From: Procambarus clarkii
Lineage: Eukaryota; Arthropoda; Malacostraca; Decapoda; Cambaridae
Length of the DNA: 64,000 nt
Assembly (NCBI RefSeq): GCF_040958095.1
Contig: NC_091175.1
Span: 20,901,503 to 20,965,502 of the forward strand
Direction of reading: 5' to 3'
Below the pieces are notes generated by a model. That model was not told where the DNA came from, searched no databases, and worked only from the letters and a program-made list of their open reading frames with translations. Below are positions 53,966-64,000 of the stretch, piece after piece. Numbering within the stretch: the stretch's first letter is position 1; the number at the start of each line of letters is the position of its first letter. Both the position numbers and the translations under genes were made by a program.

Positions 53966-54169
53966 GGACCGACGAGCGCAAGTACATGAACCAATTCACT
54001 GTTTTAAAAGCCAACTTAGTACGACTTCGAGTACGACTTCGCTTGGTATCCCCCACAGGTGAATACTAAGTCTATGGACCTCCCGGACCTTTGCTGCCAA
54101 GCCGTGAATCTATCAGGGATGGTATTACTATTACTACTACCCCAATATAATCTGACATCGACGAGAAGA

Positions 54170-54335
54170 GGCAGGTGTTGGGGCAGAGGGACGTTAGGTG
54201 TTAAGGTAGAGGGAGGTCATGTGTTGGGGCAGAGAGAGGGCAGGTGTTTGGGCCGAGAGAGGGGAGGTGTTGGGGCTAAGGGAAAGGCGGGTCTTGGGGC
54301 CGAAGGAGGTCAGGAAAGAGTTGATGCCGAGGGAA
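54170..54335. repeat. G-rich degenerate minisatellite
   Basis: Units of about 27-30 bases around CAGGTGTTGGGGCAGAGAGA / GGGAGGTGTTGGGGCTAAGG, with high variation. Confidence 0.7.
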
Positions 54336-54589
54336 CACAGGTGTTGTATCTATTACTCCAGGTAACTGTTGTCAGATGACTCCCGCAGCGCACACTTGTG
54401 AAGGGCAGCCGTCGGTGTTGTGGCGTCTCGCTATCCATCGTGGTCTATATATGACTCCAACAACAGATAGCCTCTGCTATTATCAATAATCACGCTGTTG
54501 ATGGCTGGTGCAGTGATAGCTAAATCACAAGGAACTGAAAACCTAGTCAGGATGGCGCCCAACTTCGTGGCGGCGCTGCTAGGGATCTC

Positions 54590-54868
54590 TCCCGCCCGGC
54601 CACCAACGGACCCAGTACCAGTAACATAATTCCCGTTGTCGGGGACCGGGAAGCTTGTTCTTAGGCTTGTATCGAGGTCGAACTACTGACCTTACCAAGG
54701 ATACAACCCATAACAGTTGCCTAACTCTCCGGTACACATCTACTGCTGGATGAACAGATGCATTAAGTGAGATGAAACTTACCAAGCCATTAATGTCCCT
54801 CCCGGGGGATCGAACTCGGGGTCACTCGTAGTGAGTCGAGAACGTAGACCACTTTACTGCAGGACCCT
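54590..54868 (-). mobile_element. tRNA-like SINE (family S3b)
   Basis: The minus strand begins AGGGTCCTGCAGTAAAGTGG, has box B GAGTTCGATCCCCCGGGAGG, and continues GGCAACTGTTATGGGTTGTA, AAGCTTCCCGGTCCCCGACA, parallel to 33080-33190. Confidence 0.65.
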
Positions 54869-55119
54869 TAACTTTTATGGCTATGACACATTATAAATTA
54901 TCGTGAGATGTACAAGTGCTTGAATAATAATCATACTTACATTCAGTATTCGGCAGAACAAATGAACATAGTTGTACCATGCAATGGAATGTAATAATGG
55001 GTCCAGGAACTGAATTCCAGCTATATATTGCTATGCAAGTTGCAGTGTTAATGAATTACAGTATTTGCAACAGCCAGGACCGAATTAATACTTTATCTTT
55101 CTCTCTCTTACAATGTACC

Positions 55120-55355
55120 TGTAAACAATTTTCTCTTACAATGTACCTGTAAACTCTCTTACAATGTACCTGTAAACTCTCTTACAATGTACCTGTAAAC
55201 TCTCTTACAATGTACCTGTAAACTCTCTTACAATTAATGTACCTGTAAACTCTCTTACAATTAATGTACCTGTAAACTCTCTTACAATTAATGTACCTGT
55301 AAACTCTCTTACAATTAATGTACCTGTAAACTCTCTTACAATGTACCTGTAAAAC
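55120..55355. repeat. 23/27-bp tandem repeat, about 9 copies
   Basis: Unit CTCTTACAATGTACCTGTAAA, with a longer variant containing an extra TTAA (CTCTTACAATTAATGTACCT). The long variants are contiguous in the middle of the array. The outer phrase TGTACCTGTAAA belongs to the retroposon 3' end that follows. Confidence 0.9.
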
Positions 55356-55399
55356 ATTTTTTGTCAATTTTACTGTAAATTATCTACTTAAAATTACTT

Positions 55400-55975
55400 G
55401 TACCTGTAAAGTAAAGCTGTAAAGTACCTGTAAATTTTTTTGTCAATTTTACTGTAAATTATCTACTTAAGATTATCTGTTAGTTTAAGGACCTGCCCGA
55501 AACGCTATGCGTGCTAGTGCAACCCGTTCTCGCAAATTCGTAAAGTCAATATTGACTTATTAACTACGTGCATAGGTGATATACTAAACATAATAGATAC
55601 CCCTAAAAAGATTCATAGAAAACACCGACCTTACCTAACCTTGTTAGTATCTTAAGATAAGCATCTTATTGCTTCGTAATTACAATTATTACTTATCCTA
55701 TACCTATTATAGGTTAGGTAATAATTGTAATTACGAAGCAATAAGATGCTTATCTTAAGATACTAACAAGGTTAGGTAAGGTCGGTGTTTTCTATGAATC
55801 TTTTTAGGGGTATCTATTATGTTAAGTATGTCACCTATGCACATATTTAATAAGTCAATATTGACTTATTAAATTTGCGAGAACGGGTTGCTAGTGGCTT
55901 TACAAGAATGTAAAATCAACATCATTTCTATGTTCTCTCTTAACCCCCAATGTACCTTCTTGGATATAAATGAAC
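55400..55975 (+). mobile_element. retroposon 3' end, split by a palindromic MITE
   Basis: AATTATCTACTTAAGATTAT, GACCTGCCCGAAACGCTATG, GCTAGTG, then after the MITE CTAGTGGCTTTACAAGAATG, CCCCCAATGTACCTTCTTGG and a short AAAT tail. Confidence 0.8.
55520..55890. mobile_element. palindromic MITE, 371 bp, 6-bp target duplication
   Basis: Begins CAACCCGTTCTCGCAAATT and ends with its complement. The two arms, about 175-180 bases each, are almost perfectly complementary (ACACCGACCTTACCTAACCT, GATAAGCATCTTATTGCTTC) up to a small centre near 55690-55720. CTAGTG flanks it (55514-55519, 55891-55896). The terminus matches the CAACCCGTCCTCG ends at 18811 and 27258. Confidence 0.93.
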
Positions 55976-55984
55976 AAATAAATA

Positions 55985-57000
55985 AATGAATTGTTAGATA
56001 TCTAAATTGCGCGCCACTCGCATGTTGACTTGCGCGGTTGTTGCTCGTTTTCTCTAACAGAGACACGCTGCGCTCCGCCACACTCTCCTCAGGGGTCACA
56101 TTATTATAGTGAATCCTGAAAATTTATACATGAAAATTTATTACTTTTCATGTATGGGGATGATTCATTTGTTTGTTTTTAAATGCGTATATCGTTTCGC
56201 CTGTAGTAATTATATGAGGATTTATTTATTTAATATTCAATGGTTTGAAGATGCTATTTTTAGTTTTAATGCAGACTAAAAATTTAATATATATAAGAAC
56301 TTCGTAATGTACAAGGTAAGTGATAAAAAGTTAAAGTAAAAATTATTTTTTGCGAAATATATTGGATACATCTTCCCTAAAGTATTTAAGAGGAATATTT
56401 GTTAGTGTGAAGAGAGACGGTGAGAGGTGCAGACGACAGTCCAACATGGCGGTCTTCTGATATTGACATTCGGGAATGAATTCTGACATTTCTCGCTTCA
56501 AGTTATGACACTCTGCTCTTTCTGATCTGGCCCGAAACATATGAAGGTGAGGCCGCCATCTAGGCTCTGAGCAGCAGGAGTTTAAACCAGGAGAGCATTA
56601 ACCCAAGGGGCAAAAACAGACCAGAAGAAGCTTTGTTTTGACGTTTGTGTGTAGAGGAGCTGATCGTGGGATCAATTAGGGGAGTGGCTGGTTGTGTCGT
56701 GTTGTGGAGGCTGGCCTCACTCTCAGTCGTCTCCTGGTGGCCCACACCACCTCCTCCAGTCTCCTCCCACTGACAATACATGTCTGCAAATACCTGCTAT
56801 TATAAAACAAGCGTTGTGGGAATTTTTGGTATTTATATTTCTTCTTTCTATGACGATGGTGTTGGCCTGCCGTGTATTGTACATAGTTTGAGTCTATGAC
56901 TGATCAACACATTCCTCTTTATGCTGATAAATGTGTGTGATGGGATTTGAGAAATGTGAGGTAGGCCTAAGCCAGTGTGTAGTCTTGGGGGGGAATCAGA
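55985..57000. other. non-coding, nothing recognised
   Basis: Lies upstream of the host gene on its strand. It has mildly GC-rich islands at 56440-56470 and 56680-56770 but no supported exon or repeat. Confidence 0.4.
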
Positions 57001-57009
57001 GTTCACAAC

Positions 57010-57195
57010 CTCTCCGTAGAGTGCAGTCGCACCTCAACAGATCTCCAGTATCAGGTAATGATACTGGTAATGGCTCCAAAGGGCCACCACTTATGGGCTA
57101 TTCATGCCCATGCCACCTTTTGGGTGGCTTAATCTTCATCAAGCAATCTCAATCAACTATGGTCATTGCTCTCATCAAGCAATGACCATAGTTGT
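57010..57195 (+). mobile_element. hairpin-chain SINE, 5'-truncated, with an adjacent palindrome
   Basis: GAGTGCAGTCGCACCTC, CCAGTATCA..TGATACTGG, ATGGGCTATTCATGCCCAT and CACCTTTTGGGTG. The third copy also shows compensated changes: ACGGGC..GCCCGT has become ATGGGC..GCCCAT, which keeps the stem. After the tail lies a 17-base perfect inverted repeat (CAACTATGGTCATTGCT at 57154-57170 and its complement at 57178-57194). Confidence 0.82.
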
Positions 57196-57429
57196 GGCAG
57201 GTCGTGCTTCATGAGGGGCTCCTCATCCCACGATACTTCACCAATTGTATACAATCTTGTACAATAGTAATGGTGAGGAACACGGTGTTGTCTCGGAGTA
57301 TGGCTACAGGCGTTTCACAATGCCTCGTTTCTGAATTGTTAAAACTATATATTGTTAGGTTGGGGTGGATTATGTTTGCTTGGGTTAAGCTAGGCACAGC
57401 TTTAATACAAAATATCCATTGTTGAAGGG

Positions 57430-57610
57430 AACTATCAGGAGATAGCACCAACCCATTACGACTATATAGCACTGGGAAGGGATCAGGATAAGGATTTGGG
57501 ATGGGACGGGGGGAAGGAATGGTGCCCAACCACTTGGACGGTCGGGGATTGAATGTCGACCTGCATGAAGCGAGACTGTTGCTCTATCGTCCAGCCCAAG
57601 TGGTTCGGCT
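57430..57610 (-). mobile_element. S4 SINE, fairly complete
   Basis: The minus strand reads TGGACGATAGAGCAACAGTC (box A-like), CATGCAGGTCGACATTCAAT (box B-like), AAGTGGTTGGGCACCATTCC, TATAGTCGTAATGGGTTGGT and GATAGTTCCC. Confidence 0.78.
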
Positions 57611-57614
57611 ATCT

Positions 57615-58480
57615 ATTGTTGAGCCGTCTTATGTACGAAATTACCTGTGTTTCAGGGTGTAGGGTTCAAGAGTGTAGACCCTTGAGGTGTATGTTGTGCA
57701 GTGTGTTTAGTTGGTTGCTAATTATTTACTCATCCCTACCTGGTCTTTCCAGTTTTGAAACGTAACAAAATTTAATTTTAATTACAGGGATAAATAGCCA
57801 AATTTAGGGATGCCTGTAATGTGATTAGCAAAATATAACCTTTATACCTAACCAATGGTGGAATATTATCTGTGTAATGGAATTGTAATGGTACTGTAAT
57901 GGCAGTGATGGAATGTTACTTTTATACCTGAACCATGACAGAATTACAATATACTGTATTTAAATAGCAAACCTTGAAAGTAGGTCTTTTTTTTTTTTGT
58001 GTTGTAGTTCGATTTGCAGATGTTCGTAAAGGTCTGTCATGCCAGAAGTATTAGGAAAGTACAGCAAATTTTATTGCCACTCAAGGTATTGCATCTTTGT
58101 TAAGCCACGTACACAAAACCAATCGTTATCTTCTACATACTGTACTGTACATAATGGGAGAGTGTAACTAAAAATATAAATATTGCATTTAAAAGATGCC
58201 CAACCCACAAATCTTAAAGAATTAACAATGTTTTGGTCCATCCTGGACCATTATCAAGTTGTGTAATGGAAAACAAATGGGAGAGAGTCAGAATTATAAT
58301 ATGGCAGAATGAGATAAAAGGTAGGAGAGTGAGATAGGCAAAATACAGAGATGATAGGTAAATAGGGTAAAGGAAAGGTGTAAGGTAAGAATTAAAGGAA
58401 TAGGTATTGGAAACTATATTGTGTAAATTTGGTAACCAATGTTTACAAAATTTTAACTTGTTTGCTTTTACCAGAAGAGG
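57615..58480. other. mostly unrecognised; palindromic-SINE fragment at 58204-58275
   Basis: 58225-58260 contains TTTTGGTCCATCCTGGACCA, the arm of the palindromic SINE in degenerate form. No other feature is supported. Confidence 0.4.
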
Positions 58481-58690
58481 TGGTTACCAACCACTTGAGC
58501 TAGAAGGTAGCGCAATTGTCTCACTTCGTGCAGGTCGGCGTTCATTCACGGACCGTCCAAGTGGTTGGGCACCTTTCCTTCCCCCATCCCATCCCTAATC
58601 CTTTTCCTGACCCCTTCCAAGTGCTGTACAGTATAATTGTAATGGCATGACGCTTTCTCCTCATAGTTCCCTTCTCCCTCATCTCTCCAG
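58480..58690 (+). mobile_element. S4 SINE
   Basis: GAGCTAGAAGGTAGCGCAAT, GTGCAGGTCGGCGTTCATTC, AGTGGTTGGGCACCTTTCCT, CCTGACCCCTTCCAAGTGCT, with a body like 19437-19625. Confidence 0.75.
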
Positions 58691-58869
58691 AGCTTACTGA
58701 TATTTCCTGACGAATATAAATTTGATAAGGAAATTGTTTTATCAAAAGAAATACTGTATACTGTACTGTGGAATACCGCACATTGGTGGAATGTATCTTT
58801 GCAATGGCCATCCCTATGCATAGCATTTTGAGTCAGTATACAGCCTGTATTTGTCTATACAGGCAAGTC

Positions 58870-59010
58870 AGTATGCCTGTATAGTACTTGGGAGGTGGTA
58901 CAAGGACAATGATTTGGGATAGGGTAGAGGGAAGGAATAATGCCTAACCACTTTTTTTTTTTATCATCGAGATTTGAATGCTGACCTGCAAGAAGCAAGG
59001 TCTATGCTGT
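58870..59010 (-). mobile_element. S4 SINE, diverged
   Basis: TACTTGGGAGGTGGTACAAG, GGAAGGAATAATGCCTAACC, GAATGCTGACCTGCAAGAAG; a T-run interrupts it. Confidence 0.55.
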
Positions 59011-59289
59011 ATTCCAGCATCAAGTGTACACTCTTAAAGTGTACTTTGCAAATAGCAGGATCCTTTGAAACAAAATAGATGATTTAAGTACACTTGCGTG
59101 TACATAAACATTATACTGTATATTATTGCACAAAGAGAAATGTAGATGAATATAGAAAAAAGGGGGCTATTAGCTGAATATTAACGTAAGGGATAACAAA
59201 TAATTTAAGACAAATTAAGGGAGAAGAGGGAAATAGCAACATATGTCGGGTAAATTTTATTAATGTATTGTAGTGTCAAAGAAGGATCA

Positions 59290-59480
59290 AAACTGAGATG
59301 GGAATTATCAGGGGAAAGTGCCAAGATATTATGACTATATAGCACTTTGAAGGGATAAGGCTTTGGGATGGGACGAGGGAAGGAATGGTGCCCAACCACT
59401 TGCACGGTCGGGGATTGAACGCCGACCTGCATGAAGCGAGATTGTCTCTCTACAGTCCTGTCCATGTGGTTGGGCAGATC
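59290..59480 (-). mobile_element. S4 SINE
   Basis: ATTATCAGGGGAAAGTGCCA, TATATAGCACTTTGAAGGGA, GGAAGGAATGGTGCCCAACC, TTGAACGCCGACCTGCATGA, then a box A-like complement near 59445. Confidence 0.75.
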
Positions 59481-59671
59481 AAAACTGAGCCACATAAACT
59501 GGATAGAATTAAATAAAGGTAAGGGTAACATTTCCTTGGGACAAAATGGGACATTGTAATGGCAAAAATGGGTTATGTAATGCAGGTATTCTATATTCAT
59601 GGAAAAGTAAGATTATAAAGTTTTATTACATAAACATATTGAGATAGTTATCTTTGGTGACAGAATCCACA

Positions 59672-59960
59672 TTAAAATTTAGGTAGACATAGAGGGGGAC
59701 TGTACTTCACTACGATTGTACCATGAATATTTTTCAAATTAAATAATCCTATGCAGTAAATGTCGGTCTCTTCAGCATCCTTATGTTTCTGGATTCGTAG
59801 ATGTTGTTTCATGTTGTTTCTACCTCCATGAGCAACTGAAAAATGGTTATTGCAATGTTGGCATACCACTTTTGTTCCATCACTACACAGTTTGTCCTGT
59901 TCAATAAATTTAAATTCCTTCTGGAGATCATCATTAAAACTACAGTTTTGCCTCTGTCAT
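59672..59960 (-). pseudogene. BED-type zinc-finger fragment, hAT/ZBED-like
   Basis: The minus strand reads CSFNDDLQKEFKFIEQDKLC, then SDGTKVVCQHCNNHFSVAHG, GRNNMKQHLRIQKHKDAEE. The CxxC...H...H pattern with 'SVAHGG' is the finger of hAT-derived ZBED/FAM200-like proteins. Reading ends in unrelated text before a stop at 59672, and no transposase core follows. Probably a fragment of a DNA transposon; a domesticated exon is less likely. It is not part of the hAT fossil at 22065, which has lost this region. Confidence 0.6.
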
Positions 59961-60329
59961 TGCAAGAATAGACTTAAAGCTTTAAAAAATATAAAATTAA
60001 AACCATTGGCATAGAATAACAAAGCCACTGGTTAGCATAAAGGTAAAGCAAAAACTAATGCTACAGCAGATTAGATGCTGCATCTGTGACACATAAAGGT
60101 TGCTTACATGTTTTATTTTCTCTAAATAAATCTCTGCAGATATCGATAGTGTACTTAGTATCGATCAATGCTACTCTATGGTTATATGAATTACTGGTAG
60201 CCACGATACAACTATTGATATGCGATAGTAGGTTATGAATAATAATTTATGATTGACCAATATTAGAGTATATTTATAGTTCTTATTAAAAATGGGAAAA
60301 AATGTAAATTATTAAAACGATGGGACGGC

Positions 60330-60760
60330 CAGGAAATGCGAAAGAAACTGTACTGTCCCATTCAAAATGGTGTGTATGGTCAGCCTACTACTAATAATAG
60401 TTTTATATATACTGTACACTGTAGGCCACCAAACTTAGAATGGAAGGAAGGTATGTATGTGAAGACATATATATGTCTAATGTTTGTTATAGGTGACTTT
60501 AATTCCAGTAGAATAAATTGGACAAACAAAACAGGGAATGCTGAACCAGAAGATTTTTTAGAAGTAGTTAACTGCTGCCTTTAAAAAATATACAGTACTG
60601 TATTATGGAGCCAACACAGAAATTAAGGTCTTTTTAAACTTACGTGTCAGCAAACTGAAATACAAATTACAAGGAAGTATGGAGTAAGCTAGGGAACAGT
60701 GGTCTCAAGGAAATCAGATTTAATGTAATATGGAAAAGTTGTGCGAGAAAACGCTTAGGG
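60330..60760 (+). mobile_element. LINE endonuclease fragment
   Basis: The plus strand reads YTVHCRPPN, FVIGDFNSSRINWTNKTG, NAEPEDFLEVVN-CL, the central part of a CR1-group endonuclease with the GDFN motif. The remainder to about 60760 is only weakly similar. Confidence 0.65.
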
Positions 60761-61227
60761 TACCAGATTTCCAAAAAGTTGATTTTTAAGGAGTTATTGT
60801 ACTTGATAATGATAGATTTGGCAGACTTGATTGGACATGTAACCAACCCATGTCCAGTGGTTGGTTACATAATACTCGATTGCAATGTAGATTCAGTTTA
60901 TAACTCGATAAAAAATATTCTTAGTAAAGCCCAAGAATGTATAGTATGCCATATAACTTGATTAGGTTGAACAACAATGACCAAAAATTGATATCCATGG
61001 GACTAAAGAATCTAACCGGAGAAAAGAATGTTATACATGGTCTACCCTTGGTAATAGGATCCACATGGGATCATGGGGATCATATTTGAGGTATGATTGT
61101 CCCACACATCAGATCATTATCCCACAATCATTTGAGTTAGCTGAACTTTAGAGTTAGCTCACTTTTTTACTGGGCATGCTCAAAAAACCAATTTGAATTA
61201 GGGTTTCTCATTCAGCAGAAATTAGTT

Positions 61228-61495
61228 ACCCTATGGCACCTGACAGCTGGATGGACAGCGCTTTGGATTCGTAATCCTGAGGTTCCGGGTTCGATTCCCA
61301 GTGGAGACAGAGACATCTGGGCAAAATGTTTCTTTCACCCAGATGCCCTGTTACCTCGCAGTAAATAGGTACCTGGGAGTTAGACAGCTGCTACGGGTTG
61401 CTTCCTGGGGGGTGTGTAACAAAAAAAAGAGGCCCTGGTTGAGGACCGGGCCTCGGGGATGCTAAGCCCCGAAATCATCTCAAGATAACCCTAAT
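61228..61495 (+). mobile_element. tRNA-derived SINE (family S3), nearly complete
   Basis: The head has GACAGCTGGATGGACAGCGC, CTTTGGATTCGTAATCCTGA and box B CCGGGTTCGATTCCCAG. The body follows with TTTCTTTCACCCAGATGCCC, GTAAATAGGTACCTGGGAGT and CTACGGGTTGCTTCC, and the end with GACCGGGCCTCGGGGATGCT, AAGCCCCGAAATCATCTCAA. The anticodon position reads CGT (Thr-like), but the stem has mismatches, so this is a SINE and not a tRNA gene. Confidence 0.8.
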
Positions 61496-61499
61496 GTTT

Positions 61500-61830
61500 A
61501 ATACTATAGAGATGAGAAGTCTAAGTATTTTCATATGAATATTTACTTTATTTGATCAGTGTTTGTGTAGGGGTGGTTGACTAATACACTTTAAGAGGTG
61601 CCCTAATACAGTATGAATAACAACAACTCCCCAGTATTCATAAAAAGAAGACATTATTGTATCTCTTGTTTTGATAATACTGTACTGTACATCTTTGGTG
61701 ACAAGTTAAATCACAATAAAAGTGGAATGGAATTAGAAAAGTTACCGGTATTATTTGCATAAATGTTCATATAAGAATTAAGAAAGCTTTTCTGTAGCAG
61801 GATCTTTTAATTCTATAATTTTTGTATATT
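61500..61830. other. AT-rich non-coding
   Basis: Nothing recognised. Confidence 0.4.
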
Positions 61831-61834
61831 ACAG

Positions 61835-61892
61835 CATTGGTGGTGATAAGAGGACATCGGCATGACAGCTGTGATGGCTGCTGGAGACTCAG
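61835..61892 (+). CDS. candidate first-coding exon of an unknown gene
   Basis: A good acceptor (ATAATTTTTGTATATTACAG) is followed by CATTGGTGGTGATAAGAGGA and ATG at 61862 (MTAVMAAGDS), with CTCAG|GTAGTC as a possible donor at 61892. It is tiny and unsupported by similarity; it may be chance. Confidence 0.25.
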
Positions 61893-62379
61893 GTAGTCTG
61901 TGTGAGTTATCGTGCATGCCCCACATGCCGCTTCTGTTTCTGTCACATCATCATCATCTGCACTACTTGATTATCGCTTGGAGAGGAATGTGTGTGTGTG
62001 TGCATAATAAATATAGTCTGACTAAATCCGCTCCCACACCGAGATGTGTTAACAGGTCTATTTAGTTGAGCACACAGGAGTAATCTAACTCCTGGTGGAC
62101 AAGGATGCTGTATTTATACAGAATGTCGACCGGGTAGATGGCGCTGGACTTCTTTAACTATTAACTGGCTATTAAACTGCTTGTTTCGGAGAGCGTGGTC
62201 TCCCAGTGACCCAGGTGCGAGGTGGGGTGACGGGCAGTGGGGTAGGTAGACTGGTGGTATTGTCTAGACGTCTGGAAGTAGTTGTTGTTGTTGGCTGCAG
62301 TTCTTGATTAAATATACGTGAATGAGTAGAATAGGTGATAATGGAGTAGGCCGAATCTCTTCCTAGAGATTTTACCGTG

Positions 62380-63063
<684 letters not shown>

Positions 63064-63185
63064 CCACAGAGAAGCAAGTAGGAAGCACTCAGAGAAAATT
63101 TGTCGTTTCTCTGATTTCTTGCATTCCATGGAACCTTGGTTGACAAATGAACCTCTACAAATTTGTCGATATACGAGGTCAGTTT

Positions 63186-63285
63186 CAGTCAGATGCTCTC
63201 GGACGTAGGTTCGAATCCTCGTCACAGCCCTTATGGATTTGTTCGTTTGATGCATCACGCAATTGTGATTTCTGTGTGTAAGGTC
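63186..63285 (+). mobile_element. S2 SINE, 5'-truncated
   Basis: CAGATGCTCTCGGACGTAGG, TTCGAATCCTCGTCAC, TTTGATGCATCACGCAATTG. Same as 4960-5055; box A is missing. Confidence 0.7.
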
Positions 63286-63399
63286 AGTTTTCTCGTAAAA
63301 TTTGATTCGGTATTCGATTGTTGCCTTGGTTGTCGAGTTGATACATGCATGGGTCGGTGAGCATAGGGTTCTACTGGGTACGGGGAGAGGTGTGCTAAG

Positions 63400-63690
63400 T
63401 TTACCTGTACTCGCCTAGTTATACTCGCCTAGTTGTGTTTGCGGGGGTTAATCTCTGGCTCTTTGGTCCCGCCTCTCAGCTGTCAATCAACTGGTGTACA
63501 GATTCCTGAGCCTATTGGGCTCTATCATATCTACATTTGAAACTGTGTATGGAGTCAGCCTCCACCACAACACTACTTAATGCATTCCATTTGTTAACTA
63601 CCCTGACACTGAAAAAAATCTTTCTAACGTCTCTGTGGCTCATCTGGGTACTAAGTTTCCACCTGTGTCCCCTTGTTCGTGTTCCTGCTT
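63400..63690 (-). mobile_element. 3' end of a LINE A-type element
   Basis: TACTCGCCTAGTTATACTCG, CCTAGTTGTGTTTGCGGGGG, TCTGGCTCTTTGGTCCCGCC and the C-terminal coding complement up to CCACCTGTGTCCCC. Near-identical order to 45476-45730. Here the 3' end is a duplicated TACTCGCCTAGTT and not a GT run. Confidence 0.82.
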
Positions 63691-63786
63691 AGTGATGACC
63701 GCTCTTAAATGTATTGTAAAGAATTTCATTGTTTTGTTGCTTTTTTGGTTTCCAAGCATAAAAGTTCTTGTACAGTATATCACGCC

Positions 63787-64000
63787 ATGGGTCCCAAGAA
63801 AGTCAGTGGTATAGTTCAACCTAAGAAAATAGTTGTGAGAATGGCGATAGAGGAAAAACAAAAGATCATTCGTAGTGAATAAATATGATGTCTCACTACA
63901 AACAAGTGTTAAAACATAGGGAAAAACTAGTGTCTTTAGACAGATTCTTAGTAAGACAAGCATGCAGTGAGCGACAACCAGGTCCTAGTGGTATGCCTGC
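63787..64000 (+). pseudogene. Tigger/pogo transposase fragment, internally deleted
   Basis: 63787-63882 reads MGPKKVSGIVQPKKIVVRMA, IEEKQKIIRSE, the N-terminal helix-turn-helix start of Tigger/JRK-type transposases, and stops. 63885-64000, in another frame, reads MMSHYKQVLKHREKLVSLDR, FLVRQACSERQPGPSGMP, the C-terminal tail type of the same family (DRFLV....PGPSG). The DDE catalytic core is absent between them, so it is an internally deleted non-autonomous copy running off the window. Confidence 0.65.

Noticed and set aside
61228-61300. tRNA-Thr-like gene
   Set aside because: Anticodon stem mismatches and the SINE body that follows make a tRNA gene unlikely.

Overview
The window looks like a decapod-crustacean genomic segment, probably crayfish-like. 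This is inferred from long intron-split host coding, very abundant dinucleotide and 20-72 bp tandem arrays, CR1-group LINEs, many tRNA-derived SINEs, hAT and Tigger remnants and TTAGG-type (arthropod telomere-like) motifs inside inverted-repeat elements. Nothing looks prokaryotic or viral-episomal. Most of the 64 kb is transposon and repeat sequence.

The clearest host gene lies on the minus strand between about 51.2 kb and 30.0 kb. Five exons, recognised from splice sites, matching intron phases (0, 0, 1, 2) and cysteine spacing, encode a secreted protein. It has a signal peptide, a Gly/Pro/His linker made of a 10-residue repeat, a complete 12-cysteine insulin-like-growth-factor-binding (IGFBP) N-terminal domain with a CGCC core, and then a second Cys-rich region of 13 cysteines. 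Exons: 51199-50894, 48652-48551, 40775-40637, 31979-31820, 30221-30049. Its introns hold a complete 3.9 kb CR1-group LINE, two CR1-like LINEs stacked head-to-tail at (CA)n tracts, several MITEs and a 33-bp minisatellite that ends next to an exon.

Layout: 0-5.5 kb, decayed LINE and SINEs; 5.6-7.5 kb, LINE with RNase H and a hairpin tail; 7.9-10.3 kb, LINE and SINE pieces, including a palindromic SINE with a 15-bp target duplication; 10.4-16.0 kb, a young, incomplete Bel/Pao LTR element; 16-22 kb, SINE and LINE fragments and foldback repeats; 22.1-23.5 kb, a hAT fossil; 23.7-27.3 kb, a 3.5 kb field of tandem repeats whose periods are all multiples of three bases, with one 1179-codon open frame; 27.3-28.4 kb, a large inverted-repeat cluster; 29.3-35 kb, minisatellites, two gene exons and TA-targeted MITEs; 36.4-40.4 kb, the full-length LINE nested in an older copy of its own family; 41-49 kb, CR1 fragments and the (CA)n-linked LINE pair; 49.4-50 kb, a GA microsatellite; 51-64 kb, first exon of the host gene, then LINE and SINE fragments, a palindromic MITE, a BED-finger fragment, another TA-flanked MITE and a Tigger fragment at the right edge.

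Two LINE/SINE partnerships are visible. The RNase H LINE and a non-tRNA-like SINE share a two-hairpin 3' tail ending in ATCA repeats. The CR1-group LINE and a tRNA-headed SINE share a conserved 3' module (CCCGAAACGC..GCGTA.TAGTGGCT).
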